A DNA stretch of 64,000 nucleotides from Clitopilus passeckerianus. Taxonomy: Eukaryota; Basidiomycota; Agaricomycetes; Agaricales; Entolomataceae. The notes beneath the pieces are model-generated. The model searched no databases. It was not told the origin of the DNA and was given only the letters and a program-made list of their open reading frames with translations. Shown piece by piece: positions 44,901 through 57,254 of the stretch (positions within the stretch are counted from its first letter, which is position 1; the number at the start of each line of letters is the position of its first letter). The position numbers and the translations under genes are program-made. The stretch spans positions 62,001 to 126,000 of the forward strand of contig CALYLX010000138.1 in assembly GCA_944990035.1 (NCBI GenBank), read 5' to 3'.

Positions 44901-47787
44901 GTCTCCGTAATCGTTCGCGTGACCTGGACCATGGAGTCGGAGGCGACACTGTTCGCAAAATCATAGGGCAAGCATGGCAGGGTGGTAAGCCTTCCAAGCA
45001 AGGTCAAACCATTTGCGAGGTGAATGAAATCCCTACAGTGGGGGGTATGTTGGAATAGGCCCTCTAGGAACTTTGAGGTTCTCTTCAGTCCCGAAAATAC
45101 TGAGCAATTGAAACAAAACTCACCCGGCCAAAGACGTCCATACAAGAGACGACGAAATTGTCGTGAGAGACCGGTTCATCCTTATCTTCCGCATCAACTG
45201 CAGCTGATTCCTCTACACGACCAGCGTTGCTGGTCGCTCCTGACACTGCTGTTGAAGACTCCGCGTCCTCCATGGTGATATCAGCATCTGAATCGCTAGC
45301 AGGTTTTGATGTCGAGGAAAGCAAGTACCATTGCCTGAGATCGTCAGGCACCTGATATGCTCTTCCCATTTCTTCGACCTTGGTGAGGGTGGACTTGATT
45401 GACTCGAACACGACGGGCTTCAGGCCGGGATGATGTCTGACGAGCTCATCAATGGAAGTTCCAACCATCACAGCATTTTCTTTCTCAAGCAACACCTTGA
45501 GATGCGTCTCAGAGGTGAAGACAGAGAAAATGCCTGGGATGATACTCGGACGCCTAGCGACCTGAGCTTGGCCGGCTTCGTTTAAGCACAGTGCTCCCAG
45601 AGCATTAGAGACGGCTTGGATCATCTTCGAAACTAAGTCAGTTCGGTACTGGTGGCGACCTAGGACAGCTCACCTCAATGGACGCCTCCAGTCCTGCTTC
45701 AATGGTCTTGAAGAACGTTTCAGGTACTTTTGCCTCCTGGATGACGCCGAGCGAGGTAGGCTCGTTATGAACGAAAGTCGACATCATGTTGATTGCTAAA
45801 CAGATATCAGTACGTTAGTATTCCTTTAGGAGGTAAGAACACGGACCTATAGGAAGGATATTTGGGCCAAAGATCAAACGGTTCTCGATTATTTTCTGAA
45901 CAGATTTCAGAAGGGAGGTATCAATCAGCCCCCGCAAACCTTCCGAGGTTCCAGAAGCCTGCATGATTCGGTGCATTGAACGTAGAATATGTTTGATTGC
46001 TGCACTACGGGTGGTTGGTAGTTCACCTGCAATGGATATTAGAATGCTTGATAACTTTGTATACCACTTTAACTGACCTTGCGAGGTAATCACGCTACCA
46101 GACGTTGCGTTCTTATAATCTTCAATTCCACGATCTACTTCGTACTGTAGTGTCCCAAGCAGATGAGTAACTAGACTAGAAATGATAAATAATAACTTAC
46201 TTCAATACGGCCCACAACAGTATCCACGCCATGGGCGTTACAGAACATGCTGAACGCATTCGGATACCCATACATGACATTGTCGACGAGAGCCATGGTC
46301 TTCGACAAGACTGGGAGTCGACTCGGGACTTTTATGTCGATCAGCTGGATGAGTAGAGGTATCAACCCAGCACCGACAATCATGTTTCCACCTGTTGAAT
46401 GGGAGGAAATGTACGTAATCCACGACAAAAGAGCATCGGTGAATGACTGGGGGAGAGTGGAGTTGGAATTTGCGATGTCGTTGATAGTTTTGCGGAATAA
46501 GGCCATGAGGATGCCATGGTTGACGCCTGCGTTGATCGCAGAGAGTACCTCCTGGTTTCTGCCTCTGTAGCGGCCAAGGGAGTCCAATGCTGCGATAGCA
46601 GCAGTCTGAACACGAACTGGAACGCCATGATCGATCTGTAGCAGCTCAGCAATATGCGAAATCAGATCGGGCTCGTATAAAAACAACGACGACGCTGCTT
46701 GGGTTTCTTGTTGGGTGTGACCAAAAATAGCAATGGCGAGGAGGCGAATGGTAACAAGTTTGGCTCGATCTGCTTGTCCGTCTTTTGTCAATGCCTTGGC
46801 AGCTCGAATACGGCAAAGGAGCTCAAACTTCTCGTCGTCAGGAGGGGAGTACTTGTTTACGGCGTCGGAGAGCACCTCAATCACCGACTTGGTGGCAATC
46901 TCGTGCTCACTGATGTGAACCTGAACAGCACCAGAAGGAGGCAGCGCGTTCGCAGAAGTCGCCGGTTGTGTGGATGATGGTGTGGGATCTGAGTTGTCCG
47001 TATCCATTTTTTCCTCTTTATCAGCATCTTGACTTCTTAGCTCGGTGGATGCGCCATCCTTCTCAGTCTTGTAAAACGTGTAGTTGACTTCCCGGGCCTC
47101 GGTAGGTAGGGCATCCACTTTGGAACTGCCTTCAGGTTGGCAGAAATCGGCGAGACCGACCGTGTGTTCACGGATATGCGGCCATCGCTTGCATAAAGCT
47201 TGGAGTCGAGGTGGCGAAATGCTCAGTGCATGGCTGACAGACGCTTGCGCCGAATACTGTTGTGCGGGGCGTAGGAGGACGTTGAGGGCGAAGATGACAA
47301 TATCGAGATCCGAGCACCATAAGAAGCTGTTGAGCCGCTGAGAAAGACAAAGTTGAGTAATTAGTAATAGAAGCACAGTTCGGAAACCCACGTCGTATGA
47401 GCTGTAGATCTTCCTGTTTGTCGAATTCTCCAGTAGCAGCCTCTCGAATCTTAGTACTGCAATGGCAATCTTCTTCGAACTTGGTGAGAATGACTTGAGT
47501 TGGAGTTTATCAACCTCGTATTCGCGGATGATGTCTTCTAGGACGGCGTCAAACTTGTTCAACACCTTTACCCAGGCATGGAGATCGGAGCGAGGCCACG
47601 TCCACTGGTCAATAGACTGGAGTACTTGAGGCAAATATTCGGTTTCTGTGTTCAATAATTTTGTGACAAGTTCCACTATTTGAGGAGGCTGTTTGAGTTT
47701 TAGCATAAGCAGACTGCGATATGTGCTCAAAACTAGCATGAAACTTACTGCTGGAGCACCTTTCTTGGATGTTCGTACGATCTTCAT
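35954..47787 (-). CDS. TOM1: TOM1/HUWE1-type giant HECT E3 ubiquitin ligase
   Basis: The gene spans about 11.8 kb, starting at ATG 47787 (MKIVRTSKKGAPAV) with many short introns. The armadillo-like DUF908/DUF913 N-terminal regions run from about 47.7 to 44.2 kb. A UBA domain lies at about 43.37-43.22 kb (EEGVRMLTEMGFPRSAAERA). An acidic tract is encoded at 40624-40914. Three ubiquitin-binding repeats are visible near 39.1-39.35 kb (TFLEALPDDMREEVL, EFLDALPPEIRAEII, SFFASLDPSLRQTVL). The HECT domain runs from about 37.27 kb to the end. The catalytic Cys (QAHTC-FNQIDLP) has its codon split by an intron at 36118-36058 (T|GC), and the C-terminus is GEGFAFS. Tom1 degrades excess ribosomal proteins, histones and Cdc6 in yeast. 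All parts appear intact. The family call is very secure; exon details were not all checked. Confidence 0.95.
40624..40914 (-). repeat. GA-rich acidic-codon tract within TOM1
   Basis: A run of GAN codons (GAT/GAG/GAA) encodes about 90 residues that are mostly Asp/Glu. This is the conserved acidic region of Tom1/Huwe1 ligases, implicated in binding basic clients such as histones and ribosomal proteins. At DNA level it is a purine-rich low-complexity stretch prone to length change. Confidence 0.8.
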
Positions 47788-48232
47788 TTTCCACGACGAT
47801 AAGTCGGGATGAATGAAAATACAGTTGAACCTTCAACAATCGTTAAGGCAGGGAGTCGTGGTCGTAAGTCGTTGAAGGATCTCGAAGGGGTCAGCAGAAT
47901 TTCAGGGCAACGATTCGCTTATTGCGTCAGCAACCAAATCGGGTAAAAGTCCGTGGCAATTCTTGATCTTCGCCACCGAAGAGGAATTTTCCGTCCTTAT
48001 CTATACCATTTATACACGGAATCGACTCACATTCAGTCACTGAGTATGCCACCTGAATGCGGACTGAATCTCATAGTTTCTGAAATATCTTAGGTCCTAG
48101 CAAGGAATTTTCGCAAAATAAATGGTACTTTCTAGTGCTTGCACGTGACGAGCGCGCCTTTTGAATGGCGATTACGCGTGACACGTCGCGTCGATTTCGC
48201 GTCAAACTCAACTCAACTTGAACTGCAACAGC
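47788..48232. promoter_or_regulatory. Divergent promoter region shared by TOM1 and SUB1
   Basis: 445 bases lie between the TOM1 start (-) and the SUB1 start (+). A TATA-like TATACC is followed by a second ATACAC-type AT stretch near 48000-48015. No palindrome or repeat of note was seen. The head-to-head arrangement suggests shared promoter sequence. Confidence 0.5.
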
Positions 48233-48868
48233 ATGCCTAAGGGGAAGGCCGACAGCGACGAAGAGGCTTCATTCGATGACGATAATTACGAGGAAGAAGA
48301 ACAGCCCAAAGTCAAAAAGCCTAAACCAAAGGCCAAGGCGAAACCATCCAAGGTAGCCTACATAAAGGCCTGTTGCAAGCATTTGGAGCGTGCTCACAGC
48401 TATCTTCCTAGAGAAAGCAAATTTCGGATGATGAGGAGGGAGATGCATCAAGCTCTGAGGAAGAACCTGTATCAAAGCAGAAGACCATCAAGAAACCTAG
48501 AACAGTGAGTGTCTCATGGCAAACTCATTATTCGTGGCGATCAACCCAAAACTGCTTTCTAGCATGCACCCGAGAGCTCCTCTTCGAATGTGAAAAAGTC
48601 AGCGGAAGGAGATAAATACATTGAACTGGGAAAGAAGAAACGAGCCACCGTGCGCGAGTTCAAGGGCGTCACTCTCATTGACATCCGAGAGTTTTATGGA
48701 GCAGAAGGCGACGAGAAACCGGGGAAGAAAGGAATCTCCCTGTCGTTGGAACAGGTTTGTAACTCAATTTATTCAAGCCTTCATCTTATTAATATCGGTC
48801 TCTAGTGGGAGTCCTTGCGAGACAATGCAGATACCATAGACCAACTTTGCCGAGAATTGAAGAAATGA
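48233..48868 (+). CDS. SUB1: SUB1/PC4 transcriptional coactivator (155 aa)
   Basis: Four exons join in phase (48233-48352, 48412-48504, 48563-48754, 48806-48868). The N-terminus is acidic then Lys/Pro-rich (KPKPKAKAKPSK), followed by a Ser/Glu SEAC-like stretch (SDDEEGDASSSEEEPV) that in relatives is a CK2 target. The PC4 single-stranded-DNA-binding domain occupies the C-terminal half: KYIELGKKKRATVREFKGVT, LIDIREFY, then SLEQWESLRDNADTID. Sub1/PC4 binds melted promoter DNA and supports Pol II initiation, elongation and Pol III transcription in the nucleus. The domain is complete, including the KK-x-RATVREFKG core. It is divergent from TOM1 and convergent with the ADCK1-like gene 138 bp away. 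Confidence 0.95.
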
Positions 48869-49005
48869 TGCAAGCATCTAGCTTTGCCCATCTCTCTACT
48901 AGTAGGAAGGATTGAACCATGTTTGAAATTATTTCTTGTCAGCAAGTTGTAAAATAGTCTACCATGATTATGAGAAATAACAATAATGACTCCACTGGAT
49001 CATCG

Positions 49006-51433
49006 TCATGAGAGTCCTGCAGCAGCCTCATGGGCCCCAACAAGCCCTCTCTTCCATAAGCCCCTCATCCATGCCCTAGTAACCACTGCCCAAGCCTCCA
49101 AGTCCATATACATCTCTATCAAAGTGATCCCGGTGGAGCTTCTTTTATATCTCCTGCAAAGCCGAGTACATGAGCAAATGGGTCATGGAAGGCTTCAGAA
49201 CGAAAGACATACCACCATGAGGAGAAGTAGTCTTTGAGCAAACCCAATGAAAAGATACCCGAGTTCTTCATAGCGCCAATCAGGCGTTGCCGGTCGTCTA
49301 TCCATACCGCCTTTGCACAAAACTTGAATGTAATGAGGAATATGCGAACCTGGAGCTTGGTTAATCGAAACGGTACGAAAAAGTAAGCAGCCCTTTACAT
49401 TCGAGTGTGTTGTCATGAGGGCATGGTCAAGACTCCTGTATAAAGCTGGTTCAGCCTCCAACGGCACTGCAAGATACACCAGGCCCACCTAGTCAAGTCA
49501 TTTAGCTTTAACACCATCAACACTCTCCTAGGAATGCGGCGAAGGACATCCAGGACAGAAATCAGTAAACCCTCCTTGTTCATGACCGCATTGCGAATGA
49601 CTTCAATCTCCTCATCGGATTGAGGCATCGCGTCAATCATCCCAGACGCTCGTTTGAACGAAGTCTCCGCTTCCTCGTCTTCGCCCCATGTTCCTTCGAG
49701 TGCAGCGCGGCCAGTGAGGGCAGCTTCGAACACAGGGTACTGAAAGGAGGCTGTCAGAGATGTGAAGTGAACGAAGCACAATAATACTTACTAAATCGGG
49801 TGTAATATTCCCGACGGCCTCGGCGTATTTGCGTCTATCTTCCTTCACCTGTGGTGTTGCAGGTGCAATTAATGATAGCCATAATTTACTGTAATTAACC
49901 CGGAGGCAAGTATCCAGATCGAAGTAGAGGCCGTGATCCAGGAGTACGATTTCGAAATTGAACGGAGATTTTGAAGTTGGCCCGGCAGGTCGAATGAGAA
50001 GGTTGCCTGCAGAGCCCGTGAGTAAGATTAAACCGGCGTCCGCGGGAAAATTAATACCTGGATGAGGATCCTGAGAGCACAGGATGATCAGCGAAGAAAC
50101 TGGGTCAAGTGAAGATGCGACATACTGCGTGGAACCAGCCATTGATGAAGACCATCTGACTAAATATTCGTGAAAGCTCAAGCGCAACCTTGTTGCGGTC
50201 AATGTTGGCATCCGAAAGATACTTTAGATCGTCCACCCGCCCGCCTTTGATATATTCCATGACCAAAACTCGTTTCTTCGCGATCAAGACCTTGGGTATA
50301 TAGAGTGAGATTCTCATATCCGCGAAGTCTACTTCCGTTCTAGCTGCATTGAGAGCCTCATTCACGAAATCCATTTCCTTGGGCAGATTTGTCCTCATCT
50401 CTTCCTGTCTAACTGTCAGACTTGCATGCTTCTGGATAGAAAGAGATGGATCTCACTCCAAGCCACGTGAATTCAAATTCTGGAAACCAGTACTTGATCC
50501 AGCCTAGAGCGGACGTTGAGTGTTGATTGATTGAAACACGAGCGTGTTTGCGGGCCCACCTAGAGTAACCTGAACCATCTTCATGTCTACATCACAGAAC
50601 TCTTGAAGATGTGGGTGCTGTAACTGGATGACGTCGACATGAGTTCCCGATCGAAAAAGATGATACGTTGACGCACTTTTACCGCCACCTCCTGACCAGA
50701 CTCCCTCATACGTCCGATGTGGACTTGAGCCAGGCTCGCCACTCCAATGGGTGTCGGGTCGAACTCCTCAAAGATCTCAGATATCGAGATGCCCATGTCG
50801 GAATGGAATAAACGTTCCAAATCTTCGTAGGCCGTTGGCTCACACTGATCCTGTAGTGGGCGCATAGTACTTGTCCATTCGACAGGAAGCACGATGAGGG
50901 ACGCCATATGTTGGCCAAGTTTAATGAAAACGCCTGTCGTCCCGATATTGTCATAATTGCAGCATGAGGAGGCAGAAAAGGGACGGACCTCCGTTTGCAA
51001 GCAACGATTTTAACACCCTCTTTGCACTACGTGTATGACATTCTGAATAGGCCTCCACACGGTCCTCCTCTGAAATGTATGAACGAGCAAAGGTCAATTT
51101 GTAGTCGATCGCTCCAAGGGCTGCCGCAACTAATGGAGGAAATGAGAAGCATGCATCTCCAGAATGACTGAAGATATTACCTCCGACCCTTGTACACCGC
51201 ACTGTCGCCAGCACGGTATGCCTGAATGGCTCTGAGTATTCATATGCGGCCAGACCGGCCCCTCCGAGTATGAGAGCAGAAGTTGGGTAGACCCAAGGGC
51301 TCGTCGAATTTTTTGGGCTTGAGTGACTAAGAACCCTATGTGTTCTTAGGCCTCGACATGATAGACGATGATAGAGCACTCCGTAGCTCAGCTGTCGCCT
51401 CCAGCTGAGGCATTCACGAGGGAGAAAAGTCAT
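49006..51433 (-). CDS. ABC1/UbiB-type atypical kinase, ADCK1/Mcp2-like, mitochondrial
   Basis: The start at 51433 gives a long Arg-rich N-terminus consistent with a mitochondrial leader, then a short hydrophobic segment (SALILGGAGLAAYEYSE). Family motifs are present: KxGQ (FIKLGQHMASLIVLPVEW), the Ala-rich loop (IGVASLAQVHIG), AVKV with the catalytic Lys, KxxxVMEYIKGGRVDDL, the catalytic loop GWFHADPHPGNLL, and LDHGLY replacing DFG. The 3' end is best read by splicing after SSWW (GTATGT donor, about 49216) to GRYKRSS-like coding. This gives a helical C-terminus that ends at a TGA at 49006-49008; reading through would stop earlier at 49119. Relatives (yeast Mcp2, human ADCK1) act in inner-membrane lipid and CoQ handling. 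The family call is very secure and the C-terminal exon is likely. Confidence 0.9.
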
Positions 51434-54400
51434 GAATGAAATTAGTGGCAGTATGATGCCAACGGCTAAACAGAGCCACTAAACGTGGTTTGATGTGAGA
51501 TCATCACCATCCCCGTTTAGTTTGCTATGTCGCTTGGCCTCACCCAAAGATCGTGTCCAATGGTTAGAGGGTTTCCTCGGTGCATGGTCATGTCCTCATT
51601 AAATTCAGGTTTGGAGGAGAAAATAGCAGAGTTAGCAAACGAAGTAGGTTTCTCCCAACAGTACGGATAGTATGGAAATTATTGTAAACATGGCCCTTAT
51701 GAATTTCCGTATAATAAAGATTGAAGAGGAAGAATGTGTGCCATTGTGAGACGCTTTTTCACGGTGTTTAATAATGATGTGCTAGAAAGGCTGTCAAGAA
51801 AATTAAATTGCGGTGCATAATTCGAGATTATAGGGATTGGCCACTATGCTGGCTAAATTCTGTAAGAGGGCTTGAGAGCCTCACAACAGCCAGGCCCTGT
51901 GGGATATAGAATATGTGTGCAAGCACGCGAAAGCATTTGAGAAAAAAAATAACATCTGTCATACCATTTGACGACCGTAAGCACAACTCGAGACCACTGT
52001 AATTTACCCTTCTGAGTTGGTAATCACGGGGGGCCCAAATGAAAGTCGTTCGGCCGTAGCATGGACTCATGGGTGTCTCGCTTTGAATACACATTAAATG
52101 AATCTCACATCCGGCGGTATGATCGAGCGGTTGGAGAGAAGGGGGCGTAGAGCCTCTCGGCTGAGCAAAATTTAAGACATCGCGGGTCGTGTCTTCAAGT
52201 TGGGCGAGTTGATGTAGGAGTCACTGGTATTTGGGCTCCAAACAGTTCATTGTTGAGGAGGTTTGTGGGCGCAGTTGTGGCCGTGGAAGATTTGGAATCC
52301 CCCAAACCGAACTCAGATGATGGGGCAGAATTGAGGCACGACTTCGTCGCCGACAAGCTTACCTCTCTCATATTTTTACCTGCCCTGCTTCTAGGCAAGC
52401 ATATTTGCCATTTTTTGCATAGAGGTTACCCACCCAGAATATATGGCGTAGGGAGTTACACCAACGGCGCGTCTATCCCTCAACCACGGCCACCAACAAC
52501 CTCACAACCCCAAACCGCGCACCCTCTGCGAATCAGTGTCGAGTCGAGTCCATACCCCTCAAGCAACCCATAGGTAGTAACGCTGGCCGCCGTGCAAGAT
52601 AGAAGGCTGCCGTGTTGAAAACTTGCGTACGATGCACCCTGTTTGTGGGTCCGACATGTTGCAACTGGAAGGTGGACTCCATGGTGTTCGTTATTGTCAC
52701 CGTATGGATGTTTCCCTTCAACGTGAAGGAGGGCGGAGGCAAGGGGAAATACATTCGGTGAATTCTGTACTAGTCACAGGGGTAAACCGTTATTGACCGA
52801 GCTACAGAGAGCTAGGTGCTGGCCTAGATACCTCAGTTCACAAAAATCGTCAAATGGACTCCCAACGTTCACCCTCCTCCAACTAGTCAACTAGTCACCA
52901 CCACCTCCAACCCCTGCCGTTAGTAGGTGGGCGACAACCTGTTGGGTTCTGTCTCCGAGCATCGAGCTGCCAGAGGTCCTACCTCAGGAGTCACAGAGGT
53001 TCCGCTGCCGCCGTCATACAAGTTGAGTGAATCCGCCTTGAGGGTCGGGGCACGGAGGTGAGTATCATGGTACCGGTTCCATGCAAATACTGAAACCGTT
53101 CAGTTGGTCTTTCAGCGCCACAGCTACCCCTATATTCCATAGACCTTCACCTCTGCACAAAATGTCGGAAACCCACTCTGGATCGACCTCCTTGGGATCT
53201 TCACGTATACTTGTTGTCCTTAAAGCAAATACTCCAAGCGCCAATTTGCGTAGAACCGGTTGGCCACTTCACCCATGACCGTACTACCGTTTATCTTATA
53301 GATCCCCAGTCAACGCAAGAGCAATGAGGCATACCCATCGCTTACTTTCAGTCCGTCTGTTGTGCAGGTGAAGGCTGTGGGTAGTTCCAGTGCCATCGTC
53401 TATTGCGGGATCGTCCAATCTGGCCCTCTTGCCATTGAAGTGGCCGCCAGAGATGAATAGCTCATACGTGGATGATGACTGTCGCAGTTTCAGGAAGACC
53501 ATGATACCCATCCAATTCCTCGGTCAAAGTGACTAGATCAACTCTAGGGCAGACCTGATCGAGCGAGAAGGCTCGGATGACATCCGAGCTTAAAGCATCC
53601 GGGACCAGTGCTCGTTTCAGCAATTGTTGACTTTCTCTGCACCATTATTCCCCTGATTAGGCATCTATATTCTTCAGATTGTGCCCGGTTTGGTCACTTA
53701 AGTGCGAGCTGGAAGAAAAGGGCGGTATCGAATTCCGAAGACTAGACACCTGCACATGCGGGGATCAAAGGGGTATATGGCGAGGCCAGAATTCCAAGTT
53801 ACGACTTGTTATCACCCATCGAAGGCGAGTCTCCGCAAGCTTGATATGGCCAGGAAGCGATGTCGCCCTCTGCATTGGTCATTACTCGCAGAAAAGGTCG
53901 GAATTGGCGCTGTATATCGTCCGTTCAGTCAGCCGTCCGGATGCTGTTAGAACTCGCGCCAAGCCGTCTCCGTGTCTGGTCTTCAAACGTCGAGAATCCA
54001 CCGAATCTCTCTTCATTCCCCTGCATCCGGAACGATAGGAGTCAGCAAGAAGACAATGTGCTCGAGTGGTATTCTTTCCTCCTTAGCGCTGGCAAGGCGC
54101 GTCTGGGTTGTCCATGTCCCACGGTGGAATTTCCTGAACAAGTCAGAACGCTGATCCTTCCGTTCTGGGCCCTGTATTTCGAGCGGTTAGTAGCTTGAAG
54201 TTACGTCACACGGCACCCCCACAAATCCCTGACTTGCCGGCGATTTTGAGCGAAAGGTTTGTTCCTTACTGCAGGGGAACAAAAAAACAGTGCCATTGCT
54301 CCGTCCTGAATCACAAATCCTCGTGTTACGGACAACCTTATTGGAAATATTGGATGCAGGTATTGACAGTTACACTTTTAGCCAAGTAGTATCATGTATA

Positions 54401-55392
54401 TTTGCATATTACAAGATAACATGATAATGACAACGCTTCTACTTCACACCTTTGCAATCGTGCGCAAAACGTTCCGCCGTCTACAACGTTCTGATATGCA
54501 TCAGGTACTCCCGCGCCTTGTAATATGAAACCAACGGGTGCGAAAAGGTGTACTTCTACCGTCGATCCGAACACATGGGTTGAGTTCCCTTCAGGCAGGC
54601 TGTTTCGGACATTAACGCATAAAACAGTGGCAGGATCGTTTGAGGGTCCATTGGCATCAGTGTTCAGCCAGTAACCATGAGGCGGGAAGTGCTTCGTATT
54701 GGATCCAGGACCTACATACGACCGATTCAATCAAGTCATATCCAGGAGAAATAGCAACAGTCCATCACCAGACATGAAAGCAGGTACGGAAGACGAGATA
54801 TTTCATATGAGTGGGTGTCGAGCTGAGGGCAATGCATCGACCACGAGCCTCGCTCCCGGATCGATCTCAATGATAGTGAGATCATTAGGGAGCAAAGTAG
54901 ATATGTGATTATATCTCTATCCTATCCTCCTTGCTACTAGATCAGCTGAGCAATCCGATGCTCGTACAGCGTTTACTGAACGCTGCATAGCTAACTAAAA
55001 GTAGCTGCCCTTGTTCTATATTGGTAGTAGACATCCCAGAAGGGATATCGGCGCGAGACTCGACATGACACACGTACCAAGATTTCTTCTCCTATCGGCT
55101 GTAATGACAGGTGGAGAGCCGTCGATTTGAGATAGTGTCACCACGCCATGTTGAAGTGGGTCGGGCCAATGAATCGGAAAGGTTGGCCACTATTCTAGTA
55201 GCAGGGGGGCACATTACTTGGGTCCATAGCATTTGAAAATGAAAGCGTCGATTGTAGAAAAGGATAACCATGAGGGATCTACCTGGGCACTGGCATGCAA
55301 TCGTGTCTGGTCCGCTAAGCGTCCTGGATCTGGTGAATTTACCTGATTATGGGCCCATTTTGATCAATTTGAAGTCCGTCGAGGAAGCAACC
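51434..55392. other. Gene-poor region (about 4 kb) with only fragmentary coding-like stretches
   Basis: No ORF here carries a domain I can name. The most coding-like pieces are on the minus strand: a 112-codon segment at 54392-54730 (with the stretch VGPGSNTKHFPPHGYWLNTD) and weaker ones at 53296-53511 and 52533-52754. I could not join them with consistent phase. They may belong to one decayed or rapidly evolving gene, or be chance. No repeat, TIR pair or RNA gene was found by eye. Confidence 0.4.
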
Positions 55393-55400
55393 TATAAAAA
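55393..55400 (+). promoter_or_regulatory. TATA box (TATAAAAA)
   Basis: A good consensus TATA box lies 141 bp before the ATG at 55534, followed by a pyrimidine-rich, stop-rich leader. It supports transcription of the small downstream ORF. Confidence 0.5.
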
Positions 55401-55533
55401 CCCAACCACACAACGGTGATTGTCTCGTCTCCACTGCTGCTTCTTCCCCCTGACGCTTAATCACCAGCAAAAGTCTTCCATTCTTCATCAGCGAAGTTAA
55501 ACTCGCCAGGCACCTCTCACCTCGTGTTAAGAC

Positions 55534-55872
55534 ATGTCTCTGACTGAGCGGAGCAACCTGAACTCAAACCATGGTCGAGTGATTCACCTTTCCTGGGATG
55601 TACTCTGCCTGTCGGTAGGTCTGTACGATACGCCGCCGGAGTACATACCATGGAAATGGAGGACATTCGACCATGGGGCCAGTTTCATGTCCTCCTACCA
55701 CGAAGAGTACGTTACCTCACTTGGCGAGAAGGACAAGTCAGGAGAGCAATGCAGCGCGGGGTCGGCCGAGGTGGGTTTTCCAAGAAAACTTTCGACATAT
55801 GTTTTTTACGACCTCGATTCATAGGCAGTGGCGTCTAGACCTGGCGAAGACTTTGAAAAAATTGCACATTGA
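55534..55872 (+). CDS. Possible small hypothetical protein (94 aa, two exons)
   Basis: ATG 55534 follows a TATA box at a normal distance and has a good context (GACATGTCT). Exon 1 (55534-55770) ends at GTGGGT. A 54-base intron, the size typical in this window, ends at CATAG (55824). Exon 2 (55825-55872) then closes the frame with TGA. The protein (MSLTERSNLNSNHGRVIHLS...) has no signal peptide, TM segment or recognised domain. An alternative reading without splicing gives 96 residues. In another frame a short RPWGQFHVLL stretch resembles cupin phosphomannose-isomerase sequence but cannot be extended. Coding status is plausible only. Confidence 0.33.
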
Positions 55873-57254
55873 TGTCGATGCTGCCCGATAGTTCAGCCGT
55901 CCACATGTCAGATCAATGTACGTCACTGTGGCAGCATTTGTGTCTTCAGACGCCCCCGATCTCTTGCATTAAAGGCTCTGGTTTCTTGCTCCCCATGTGG
56001 ATATGTTGCCCTCTGCTCGCCTTGGGCCAGTCAAATAGGATATCGTGAAGTGGTCAAGGGCACTAAGCCAAGGCCATCCCGGACGGTGATAATCGGTGCG
56101 AAGAACTTTGCCCATATCAATCCTGCTCACGGCAAGAGGTGTACCTCTAGGTTCTCAAGACCTCCAAAATTGGGCCGGTCACGATGTGATGGCCAGGGCT
56201 TCACGAGTACGTCCCATTCTGTAAGGTGAGCTATGGCGAAGGCCGAGCACTCCGGGCGCACCTATTTCATCGAGGCTGAGCAAAAGCTGATTCCACTTCC
56301 TTGCAAGAAACGTGCCTTGGATTCCATTGTGATGGCAGATCAGAAGCTCTGCTGGAAGGAGCCGCTGAGAGGGCTTCGAGTGGGCTTGGAGGCGACGGTT
56401 CTGTAGAAAGTTACTCTTTGGACAGATCGTCCTCTGAATCAAGCTAGGCCTGTTGTCCGACATACAAATGACATGGTTCTATGCAAGCTAGCATCCCGAG
56501 TCGAAGCGCCTGAATAGATCCTCCAGCATTTAGTACCGTCATTTTCTCGGAGGGCAGCTTCTCCAAGCGAGAAGTTTCTGTTGACCAGAGAAGTGCTAGC
56601 AGGAGGTCGAACATAAAAATAATCAGGCAACAGAACCCAGCCTTGAGCCTGGAATCGGCGAACGTTTGAACGTTGTGGTGCTCAGCGCTAAACTTGACGA
56701 ACCGTGTCAATTCACCATGACTTGTGAGAGCTACTGCCGCTATCACCACGTGTCCATCCCCGCTTCTTTTCGGTGCCACTTTGCGAACGCTTTAATGGGA
56801 ACTATAACTACATGCTTGCTTGACCGTGAGTTGCCAATTTCTCTTGTTAATGAAGGGCACACCTAACAATTTCCCGAATAGCTACATTGCTTGACTACGT
56901 AGGCCCTCTTGATGGACTTGGTCGTACATATGGGGGATAGTGGCTCAGACGAATTTCTCAAGCCCTACAGTGATTTTTACAGGACCTGTGCTATTTTGCC
57001 TGGTTCTGGCCAGGCAAGAGACTTGCTCGAAGCCTCGTTCTAGTCGCGGAGTTTGTAGTTCTAACTTCCGTCCAGCAGATCGACCAGGAAATGAACTTTT
57101 CTGCCACATGCAAGGCTTGTCAACCGCACCAACCGTCAGCCCAGCCAGTTAAATATGTTCCAGTCTCAGAGCCGACTTCCCAACCACCTCATCACTACCA
57201 CCACCATTATCCCGCAAGGTTACAAACCCCAAACGTAAACCAGTGCTTACCACA
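55873..57254. other. Gene-poor spacer (1.4 kb)
   Basis: A 111-codon minus ORF (56444-56779) contains one hydrophobic stretch (FCCLIIFMFDLLLALLW) but no recognisable family, no ATG-proximal support and no splice partner. Other ORFs overlap it antisense. The right end should contain the promoter of the secreted protein gene. Confidence 0.4.

Noticed and set aside
55650..55838. Cupin/phosphomannose-isomerase-like match (RPWGQFHVLL)
   Set aside because: Only about ten residues look similar, and no metal-binding cupin motif follows in any frame.
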